DNA of 37,168 bases from NCBI RefSeq assembly GCF_938029845.1, contig NZ_CALHGG010000185.1, positions 1-37,168 on the forward strand, written 5' to 3'. The stretch comes from an uncultured Capnocytophaga sp. (GTDB lineage: Bacteria; Bacteroidota; Bacteroidia; Flavobacteriales; Flavobacteriaceae). This document shows, one piece after another, positions 17,928 to 26,488 of the stretch. How positions within the stretch are numbered: position 1 is the stretch's first letter; every line of letters begins with the position of its first letter. The position numbers and the translations under genes were made by a program. Under the pieces are notes generated by a model. The model was not told the DNA's origin. It searched no databases and saw only the letters and a list, made by a program, of their open reading frames with translations.

Positions 17928-18596
17928 ATGAATGTACGCATCAGCCCCTCTTGGAATGCCTTGCTTAGCAGCGAATTTGAAAAGCCTTATTTTCAGGCAC
18001 TGACAAGTTTTGTTAAGAAAGAATATAGTGAGCATACCTGTTATCCCAAAGGAAAAGAGATCTTTGCCGCCTTTGACCAATGTCCAGTAGAGAATCTTAA
18101 AGTGGTTCTCTTAGGTCAAGATCCTTACCATGGGGAAGGACAGGCCAATGGGCTTTGCTTTTCAGTAAGGGATGGCATCGCCCACCCACCTTCTTTGGTG
18201 AATATATTCAAGGAGATCGAGGAGGACTTGAAGTTGCCTTATCCTGAGAGTGGTAACCTCTCCCGCTGGGCAGAACAAGGCGTACTACTGCTGAACGCCA
18301 CTCTTACTGTCCGTGCCAATATGGCTGGTAGTCATCAGGGACAGGGTTGGGAGACCTTCACCGATGCGGTGATCAAGAGCATATCTGACAATTGTCAGCA
18401 TATTGTCTTCCTTCTATGGGGAGGTTTTGCCAAAAAGAAAATAGCCTTGATTGACACACAAAAGCACTGTGTACTCTCCTCCGGACACCCCTCTCCCCTA
18501 AGTGCTAACCGAGGATACTGGTTTGGTAATAAGCACTTTAGCAAGACTAATGAATACCTTACTTCTGTAGGAAAGGAAAATATTGATTGGAAATAA
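17928..18596 (+). CDS. ung: Uracil-DNA glycosylase
   Basis: A 222-residue family 1 UDG that removes uracil from DNA, the first step of base-excision repair. The water-activating loop GQDPYHGEGQANG carries catalytic Asp65, and the HPSPLS motif carries His187 (GHPSPLSANRGYW), matching E. coli Asp64 and His187. It starts 8 bases after trxB and closes the accB-accC-trxB-ung run. No terminator is visible before the dnaK control region. Confidence 0.96.
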   Translation: MNVRISPSWNALLSSEFEKPYFQALTSFVKKEYSEHTCYPKGKEIFAAFDQCPVENLKVVLLGQDPYHGEGQANGLCFSVRDGIAHPPSLVNIFKEIEEDLKLPYPESGNLSRWAEQGVLLLNATLTVRANMAGSHQGQGWETFTDAVIKSISDNCQHIVFLLWGGFAKKKIALIDTQKHCVLSSGHPSPLSANRGYWFGNKHFSKTNEYLTSVGKENIDWK

Positions 18597-18600
18597 AATC

Positions 18601-18640
18601 TGTCATTTTGTCATGTTTTTGCTTTTGGCACAATCCTTGC
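18601..18640 (+). promoter_or_regulatory. Sigma-54-like promoter and upstream direct repeat before dnaK
   Basis: TGGCACAATCCTTGC (18626-18640) has the conserved GG and GC exactly ten bases apart, as in the -24/-12 consensus TGGCAC-N5-TTGC. Upstream is a direct repeat TGTCA-TTT-TGTCA (18601-18613). The start site would fall near 18652, about 40 bases before the dnaK ATG. No CIRCE element and no good TAnnTTTG box is seen here. The match is direct; use by RpoN is inference. Confidence 0.6.
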
Positions 18641-18670
18641 CTATTAATAAAGCGTAAATAACAAAATTAA

Positions 18671-20599
<1,929 letters not shown>

Positions 20600-20629
20600 C
20601 GGAGAGCCTCCGCAGGCAAATAACAACAG

Positions 20630-20660
20630 CCCCATCTAATAAATAATTAGATGGGGTTTT
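20630..20660 (+). terminator. Intrinsic terminator of dnaK
   Basis: An 11-bp perfect stem (20630-20640 with 20646-20656), a 5-base AAATA loop and a following TTTT. A second small hairpin, GCGGAG-AGC-CTCCGC (20599-20613), begins within the stop codon region just upstream. Together they should isolate the SIR2 locus from dnaK transcription. Confidence 0.88.
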
Positions 20661-20779
20661 GTAATTTGACTCAAGTCTAATTTTACAAATTTCTAGTTCT
20701 CAGAATATCTATTTCCAACAAGTAGAAATATTGTAAAGTCAAGAATTATAGTATAAAAGAGATATATCAAAAATATAAG

Positions 20780-23700
20780 ATGTCAACAGAGGAGAAAAAT
20801 GAAAATATAGAAAATCTCAGGTCATTGAAAGGAGATTATGATAAAGGATTAGTTTCAGCTCTTATTGGTGCTGGTTTTTCAAGAAATGTATCGGATCTTT
20901 ATATGGATTGGAATACATTATTGGAAGATCTCATAAATGATTTATTCAAATTAGAGATAGAACAATATATTGATAATTATTTTAATTGTAATAAAAAGAA
21001 GTATAACAAGATCGAAAAAGAAGCAAGAAGAAAGGAATTTATCAATAATATTCTTAACAGATATGGATATTTAGGAATTGTTTCTATGTATATAACTCAA
21101 AAGGGGTATAGAGAAGTTATCGAAGATTATATAGAAGATCGAACTCCTTATGCCAAAAAAGACGACAATGATGGGACAATGTCTTTATATATAAAAGAAA
21201 ATAAAAAAAGCGATCTTAAAGAATCTGATTTCTCTGCACACAAAAAATTACTGTTATGTGATAAATTCAAAAATATATATACAACGAATTATGACAATTT
21301 ATTAGAATTTACTTCTGAAGAATTATCTAAGAATCCAACTCCTTTGGTAAATACATCATGGCAACTTTCAAATGGTTTTCAAGAACGTAGTATAATTAAA
21401 ATACATGGATCATTAAGTATAAAAGATAACGAATTTGAATTTGATGGTGATCAACATCTACGCTATATAATAGCTCAAGAAGATTATGACACCTATATTG
21501 AAAAACATGAGGCTTTTTCTCATTTAATGAGAATTTCTATGCTACAAGGAAAATTCTGTCTATTGGGATTCTCTGGTAATGACCCTAATTATATAGGATG
21601 GGTTAAATGGATGAGTGATATTCTTGGAAAAGGAAAAAATAAAGACACCAAAATTTACCTTGTAACATTTAAAAATGAAGAAAACTCCAACAAAAAACTC
21701 TATTATAAAAATCATTATATAAAGGAAATTAATCTTATGGATTTTGATGTCCTATCTCTTATCGGTTACGAACCATTAGAATCCTTAGGAAGTTTATCAA
21801 GAGACTCTCCTTCATATAAAGAAGTATTAGAATATTTTTTTGATTATCTCCATAAGACATCTATACCTATTGAAGAAGAAAATGAAACTTTAGTTAATGA
21901 TATATTTCAACAAAATAAAGATGATAAAGAGCCAAAGAAGAAAAATCATCATATAGAATATACAAATTCCTTTGATTATAGAAAATTATGGAGCGAGGCA
22001 GGAGATATACTATTTAAACAAGAGGATTTATCTCAGATTTATCAAAAAATATCTAAGGCAAAAAAATACAATCGATTTTGTAAGTCTGTACAAAATCAAC
22101 AATATTATATAAGTATTATCTTACACAAAAAAGGTGATCTTTCTTATTCTGAGGCAAACTTATTTGTATTAGCAATAAAGGAATGTGGACAATTACCTCA
22201 TTATTATTTTCGTTATTTGGAAGATAAGCCTATATTAAATAACATTCCTCTTTGGGGAGAACTATTAGAAAGAGAAAAAACACTTAGAGGTTGTAAAGAT
22301 ACTCTACCTATAGAGTCAGATGTAAATATCTATGAAAATATACAAAGAAAGATGTTTCATTTAGACTTTGAAGGAGCAAAATTACTATTAGACACTTGGG
22401 AGCCAGAAGGATACTGGATACTATCTAAAACAATGAGAATAATAGGATATGAAAAGAGTAACAAACTTAATAAACCTCTCACTGATTATATAAATAAAAT
22501 TGATGATCCTCAAGAAAAGATGTATGCCTGTGTTATGGCTAATTACATTTCAAATACATTTCCTAATCCTTATAATTTAGATAACTATCTAAGGGAACAT
22601 ATTTATGGACAAGGAGATATTATCAACTATATAGTTGAACAACTGAAAAGTAAGGAAAAAGAACCAAGAAAAAGAGGATGGATAGGTTCTACTTTATATC
22701 TAAATTCTAATAATCCCATATATGAGCAGAGTTTACGTTGTTTACAATTTATATTTGATAGTGGCTTATTTTTGTCATTTGGTATAACATATTTTATGAA
22801 TATAAAGGATTGGTATAAAGTTTGTAAAAATCTATATAAGTATTTCCCCTATCCTTGTTTCTTCTATTCTATACAATATAATAACCAAGAAACACAAGAA
22901 CGTATAGGACAAGATTTTGCATTTACTCCTGACTTATTAGAAACAAATAAGGAATTACTTCTCGCTTCAATAAATGCGTATGGAAATTCATATACTCCAA
23001 ATACATTCCTGTCAGGAATATTAAATATTACAGGTCCATTATACCTATGTGTAGAAGAAACTCTTTGGTTTGATCCTTTTCGAAGAAATATATTCGATGT
23101 AATGATTACTCATTTATCAGACCTTACTTATCGAGACCAAATAGTAAAAAATATTATATATGCTATTTCTGCATTGAAAATCAAAGAACATATTTCTATT
23201 CTATTAGAAAGGCTCTTTTCTCATTTCAAGAACAATTGTGAATTAGTAACTTCTATTATATGTGATAATATTCATTTAAACTATCTAAAAGGAAAATTAA
23301 ATAGAACTTGCACTAATTTACTTAAAGAACTTATAGATGAATACCCTCAAATAGATATTACTGAAATAATATACTTCTTCAATGAAAACAACTGTTTACC
23401 AGCTTCTTTACTAAAGATGTTTATAGAAAAATTAAAGCAGAGCAAACTTGAAGCTATTCCAACAGAAACCTCTTCTATATTCTATATCTGTATTTTAGCA
23501 AAAGATGAAATTGAAATTATTAAAAAGGCAAAGCAAAAATTACTTGAAAAGGATATATGGTATTGCGGAGTATCAGAAAATGGAACCAAATGGACAGCAC
23601 CCAATTATATATGTATACATGCATTTGATGGAATTATAAAATGGGAAGATAATGAGTTCGATATTATCTATAGAAATCTTAAGCTAAATATAGATAAATA

Positions 23701-24067
23701 CGAGGTATATGCTAAGAAGCTTCATAAAGATTCTTTCATGCAAAATATTCAAGTTTCTTACCTATCAGACGTTTTACAATTTATTTCCTTACAGGAGAGT
23801 AAGAGACAAAATATGCTTAAAGATATAAAATACAGAGTAGAAAAACTACTAAAAGAGAGAGTATCATATAATTCTTTTATTGAAGCTATGCTTTCAAAAC
23901 AGCCTTCAGACGTATCAAATGGAATTGATAATATAGCTCAAGGTATTTTAGCTTCAGGCTTAAAACCATATTATAATGAAATTAACTTTATTATTGATAG
24001 AGCTATCATGGGAGAGGAAATAGCTATGGCAAAAAATCTTTTTATTAATACAGTGGTTAATAAATAA
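20780..24067 (+). CDS. SIR2-domain protein, defence-associated-sirtuin-like
   Basis: A 1095-residue protein. Residues about 20-330 are a SIR2-like NAD-binding domain: GAGFS (30-34), YTTNYDN with Asn170, IKIHGS with the probable catalytic His209, and GFSGNDPN (263-270). The remaining 760 or so residues are Lys/Ile/Asn-rich and look largely alpha-helical, with no motif I can name; no STAND-type P-loop GxxxxGKS is seen. This layout is like DSR1/DSR2, where the SIR2 part depletes NAD+ on phage infection and the C-terminal part senses a phage protein. The gene is very AT-rich: three sampled 60-base rows hold 21, 15 and 17 G/C, against 28 in a dnaK row, a sign of transfer. It has no clear TAnnTTTG promoter. 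A 65-residue ORF follows after 22 bases. The SIR2 domain is well supported; the antiphage role is inference. Confidence 0.85.
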   Translation: MSTEEKNENIENLRSLKGDYDKGLVSALIGAGFSRNVSDLYMDWNTLLEDLINDLFKLEIEQYIDNYFNCNKKKYNKIEKEARRKEFINNILNRYGYLGIVSMYITQKGYREVIEDYIEDRTPYAKKDDNDGTMSLYIKENKKSDLKESDFSAHKKLLLCDKFKNIYTTNYDNLLEFTSEELSKNPTPLVNTSWQLSNGFQERSIIKIHGSLSIKDNEFEFDGDQHLRYIIAQEDYDTYIEKHEAFSHLMRISMLQGKFCLLGFSGNDPNYIGWVKWMSDILGKGKNKDTKIYLVTFKNEENSNKKLYYKNHYIKEINLMDFDVLSLIGYEPLESLGSLSRDSPSYKEVLEYFFDYLHKTSIPIEEENETLVNDIFQQNKDDKEPKKKNHHIEYTNSFDYRKLWSEAGDILFKQEDLSQIYQKISKAKKYNRFCKSVQNQQYYISIILHKKGDLSYSEANLFVLAIKECGQLPHYYFRYLEDKPILNNIPLWGELLEREKTLRGCKDTLPIESDVNIYENIQRKMFHLDFEGAKLLLDTWEPEGYWILSKTMRIIGYEKSNKLNKPLTDYINKIDDPQEKMYACVMANYISNTFPNPYNLDNYLREHIYGQGDIINYIVEQLKSKEKEPRKRGWIGSTLYLNSNNPIYEQSLRCLQFIFDSGLFLSFGITYFMNIKDWYKVCKNLYKYFPYPCFFYSIQYNNQETQERIGQDFAFTPDLLETNKELLLASINAYGNSYTPNTFLSGILNITGPLYLCVEETLWFDPFRRNIFDVMITHLSDLTYRDQIVKNIIYAISALKIKEHISILLERLFSHFKNNCELVTSIICDNIHLNYLKGKLNRTCTNLLKELIDEYPQIDITEIIYFFNENNCLPASLLKMFIEKLKQSKLEAIPTETSSIFYICILAKDEIEIIKKAKQKLLEKDIWYCGVSENGTKWTAPNYICIHAFDGIIKWEDNEFDIIYRNLKLNIDKYEVYAKKLHKDSFMQNIQVSYLSDVLQFISLQESKRQNMLKDIKYRVEKLLKERVSYNSFIEAMLSKQPSDVSNGIDNIAQGILASGLKPYYNEINFIIDRAIMGEEIAMAKNLFINTVVNK

Positions 24068-24089
24068 ATATGAGCAAGAATTTAGTAAT

Positions 24090-24287
24090 ATGAATATTGA
24101 CCCTAAATTATTAATCTTACTTTCTGTATATAAGGAAAATTGGCAGAATATAAGCGAATTCCGTCCTGATCTAAGTTTTGAAGTTTTAAATACTATTGCT
24201 AAGTATCTAAATAGAAAAAAAATTAACGATAAGAATATTGAATATTGGCTTACTAATAAATATGTAAAAATATTTTTACATGATTAA
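24090..24287 (+). CDS. Small unknown protein following the SIR2 gene
   Basis: A 65-residue ORF starting 22 bases after the SIR2 stop and ending 30 bases before a strong terminator. It shares the AT-rich composition of the SIR2 gene. It has no signal peptide or clear membrane segment; the sequence (LLILLSVYKENWQNISEF, then SFEVLNTIAKYLNRKKI) suggests two or three helices. The frame stays open upstream for 22 codons but without a start codon, so ATG 24090 is the first possible start. I do not recognise it. It may be a partner, regulator or immunity-like element of the SIR2 gene, or a decayed remnant of a larger gene. Confidence 0.5.
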   Translation: MNIDPKLLILLSVYKENWQNISEFRPDLSFEVLNTIAKYLNRKKINDKNIEYWLTNKYVKIFLHD

Positions 24288-24317
24288 CTCTCAAAAATAA
24301 TTTTTCCAATCAAATAG

Positions 24318-24344
24318 AAAAACCACTCAAAAAGAGTGGTTTTT
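24318..24344. terminator. Bidirectional terminator between the SIR2 locus and ctlX
   Basis: A perfect 11-bp stem AAAAACCACTC / GAGTGGTTTTT around an AAAAA loop. The A-run and T-run make it work as a U-tract terminator in both directions, serving the plus-strand SIR2 locus and minus-strand ctlX, whose stop is 12 bases away. Confidence 0.88.
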
Positions 24345-24356
24345 ATTTTTCACTTT

Positions 24357-25295
24357 TCATTTTTCATTTTTCACTCCAAAGACTTCCGCCAACATGCAGC
24401 GCGCACTACCGCCACCGCATACCTCTATGGTAGAGAGGTCTGTATAAAGTATTTGGGTATGTTTTTCTATGGTGGCTATTTGCTGAGGGGTCAGTGCTTT
24501 ATAGGCAGTCTCACTCATCACCAAGTACTTACCATCTTTCCCTTTCACTTGGAGCATATTACCTACAAAATGATCCACTTGTTGGGGGCTTATGGTGATA
24601 ACTTCTTTTTTATCTTCCTTAAGGTGGTGGAGTACATTCTTTCGTTCACTCTTATCCTCTATTGTATCAAGACAGATAATAGCAAAGGTCTCTCCAAGTG
24701 CCATCATCACATTGGTATGATAGATAGGTTTAAGCACTTCTCCCACTCTTTGAAAAGCCTTGAAAATAACAGGAGTATATTCAAAATCCTCACAGAACTC
24801 AATGAACAACTCCTCACTAGCTCTGGCAGAAAGGGCACAATAGGCCTTACGATGGATTCTGTCCAATACCATCGCCCCTGTTCCTTCCAAGTAGAGTCCT
24901 TCGTTCTCTGCTTCTGTATAGTCATATACATTCTCTATCTCGAAGCCTTCTGCTTCCACTATATCCAAGATATCCTCGCGGCGCTCTCTACGTCTGTTTT
25001 CAGCAAACATAGGGTAAAAAGCCACATCTTTGTTATTGTGAAAGCTAATCCAGTTATTCGGAAATATAGAATCAGGCGTATCCTGCTCATAGATATCATC
25101 TACCACGATAACATGAACCCCCACCGCTCTTAGCTTACCTACCAAGGCATCAAACTCTTGTTGTGCTTTTAGGTTAATTTCCTCATTGGTAATATTGATC
25201 CCCTTTTGGAAATAATTATTCACCAAGGTTTGCTCATTCGTTCTAAAACGAACAGGGCGTATCATCAGTACCGTATCAGTGATTTGTTTTTTCAT
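24357..25295 (-). CDS. ctlX: Citrulline-utilization hydrolase CtlX-type (arginine deiminase-related)
   Basis: A 312-residue member of the guanidino/ureido-modifying (amidinotransferase/deiminase) superfamily. Seen: N-terminal VLMIRPVRFRTNEQT, substrate-region IFPNNWISFH, GTGAMVLDR, His193 in YHTNVMM, and the catalytic Cys300 in GGGSARCM near the C-terminus. The family CtlX was named for citrulline breakdown in Francisella; in Bacteroidota related proteins are usually annotated as arginine deiminase-related. The last codons run into a TTTTTCAC/TTTTTCAT repeat shared with the terminator spacer. Upstream, toward the DHS-like gene, lies a 131-base fold-back element, so expression may be controlled there. 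No TAnnTTTG promoter is evident. Confidence 0.82.
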   Translation of the reverse strand: MKKQITDTVLMIRPVRFRTNEQTLVNNYFQKGINITNEEINLKAQQEFDALVGKLRAVGVHVIVVDDIYEQDTPDSIFPNNWISFHNNKDVAFYPMFAENRRRERREDILDIVEAEGFEIENVYDYTEAENEGLYLEGTGAMVLDRIHRKAYCALSARASEELFIEFCEDFEYTPVIFKAFQRVGEVLKPIYHTNVMMALGETFAIICLDTIEDKSERKNVLHHLKEDKKEVITISPQQVDHFVGNMLQVKGKDGKYLVMSETAYKALTPQQIATIEKHTQILYTDLSTIEVCGGGSARCMLAEVFGVKNEK

Positions 25296-25324
25296 ATTAT
25301 TTTAGTTTAATGATTAATGTCAAT

Positions 25325-25455
25325 ACTAATTAACGTGAGCTCGACATAAGCAAGTTATTATTTTTTCTATCTTAACTCCTACAAAGCCAGCAAGCACCCA
25401 CCGTTGGGTTAGGTGAAACACGGGCTTTTGCTATACCGAACTCACATTAATTAAT
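25325..25455 (-). repeat. 131-base fold-back element (candidate MITE or structured RNA)
   Basis: The ends 25325-25348 and 25432-25455 form a 24-bp imperfect inverted repeat. Read as minus-strand RNA all 24 positions pair: 19 Watson-Crick and five G-U, with no mismatch; on the plus strand the same five are A-C mismatches. Inside, GCAA/UUGC extends the stem past one bulged base, AAGCC/GGCUU forms a second stem, and ACCC/GGGU a small hairpin. The element sits between the stop of the DHS-like gene and the start of ctlX, both on the minus strand, so it would be transcribed. It contains no ORF. Confidence 0.6.
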
Positions 25456-25479
25456 GCCTAGCTAACAATTAACCCTTGA

Positions 25480-26454
25480 TTATTGATTAAGTATATAGGC
25501 AAATATAAGTGGTGCCACGATCGTAGCATCGGATTCCACTATGAACTTAGGAGTATCTATATCCAATTTTCCCCAAGTAATCTTCTCATTAGGCACTGCT
25601 CCTGAGTAAGAACCATAGCTGGTGGTGGAGTCGGAGATCTGACAGAAGTAAGACCAGAAAGGTACATCTTCCCATTCCAAGTCTTGATACATCATTGGCA
25701 CTACACAGATAGGGAAATCACCTGCTATACCACCTCCTATTTGGAAGAAGCCTACCCCCTTACCAGCAGAGTTATTGCGGTACCATTCTGTAAGGTATAT
25801 CATATACTCTATTCCTGTTTTTACCGTATGTGCCTTTAAGTTTCCTTTGATTACGTTAGCCGCAAATATATTCCCTGTGGTGGAGTCCTCCCATCCTGGG
25901 CATATAATAGGAATATTCTTTTCCGCAGCGGCAAGTATCCAAGAGTTTTTAGGGTCTATTTCGTAGTATTGTTCTAGTACTCCAGAGCGTACCACTTGGT
26001 AAAGAAATTCGTGTGGAAAATAGCGTTCCCCCTTTTCTTCTGCCTTATGCCATACCTCTTCCAAGTGTTTTTGCAAGCGGCGGAAGGCTTCTTCCTCTGG
26101 AATACAAGTATCAGTTACTCGGTTATAATGACCGTCCAAGAGTTCGCGTTCTTGCTCTGGAGTAAGATCTCTATAATGAGGCACACGTTTGTAGTGAGAG
26201 TGAGCCACAAGGTTCATCACATCTTCCTCTAGGTTAGCCCCTGTACAGGAGATAATATCTACCTTTCCTTGGCGTATCATCTCTGCCAAAGAAATACCCA
26301 ACTCGGCAGTACTCATCGCACCTGCAAGTGCTACAAGCATCTTTCCTCCTTCTTGTAGGTGAGTTTCATAGCCCTTAGCGGCATCCACTAAGGCTGCTGC
26401 ATTAAAATGTAGAAAATTCTTCTCAATAAATTGAGAAATGGGTCCTTTATTCAT
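25480..26454 (-). CDS. Deoxyhypusine-synthase-like protein (possible homospermidine synthase)
   Basis: A 324-residue member of the deoxyhypusine synthase family. In eukaryotes and archaea the enzyme moves an aminobutyl group from spermidine to eIF5A; bacteria have no eIF5A, and some bacterial members make homospermidine. Seen: NAD-site-like MLVALAGAMSTAELG and ISCTGANLEED, GGGIAGDFP, and the C-terminal ITWGKLDI with Lys296 at the position of the lysine that carries the aminobutyl intermediate. The active-site lysine being kept argues for real transferase chemistry. The gene follows tamL after 34 bases and may share its transcript; ctlX lies downstream behind the fold-back element. Family certain, product inferred. 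Confidence 0.85.
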   Translation of the reverse strand: MNKGPISQFIEKNFLHFNAAALVDAAKGYETHLQEGGKMLVALAGAMSTAELGISLAEMIRQGKVDIISCTGANLEEDVMNLVAHSHYKRVPHYRDLTPEQERELLDGHYNRVTDTCIPEEEAFRRLQKHLEEVWHKAEEKGERYFPHEFLYQVVRSGVLEQYYEIDPKNSWILAAAEKNIPIICPGWEDSTTGNIFAANVIKGNLKAHTVKTGIEYMIYLTEWYRNNSAGKGVGFFQIGGGIAGDFPICVVPMMYQDLEWEDVPFWSYFCQISDSTTSYGSYSGAVPNEKITWGKLDIDTPKFIVESDATIVAPLIFAYILNQ

Positions 26455-26488
26455 CTTAAAAGTATTTAATTAAGTGTTATACAATTCA

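Noticed and set aside
20657..20779. Bacteroidota-type promoter for the SIR2 gene
   Set aside because: TAATTTTAC and similar words occur, but none has TTTG together with a spaced TTG; left uncalled.
24336..25133. 265-residue plus-strand ORF opposite ctlX
   Set aside because: It starts inside the terminator T-run and overlaps ctlX, which has a complete set of catalytic motifs.
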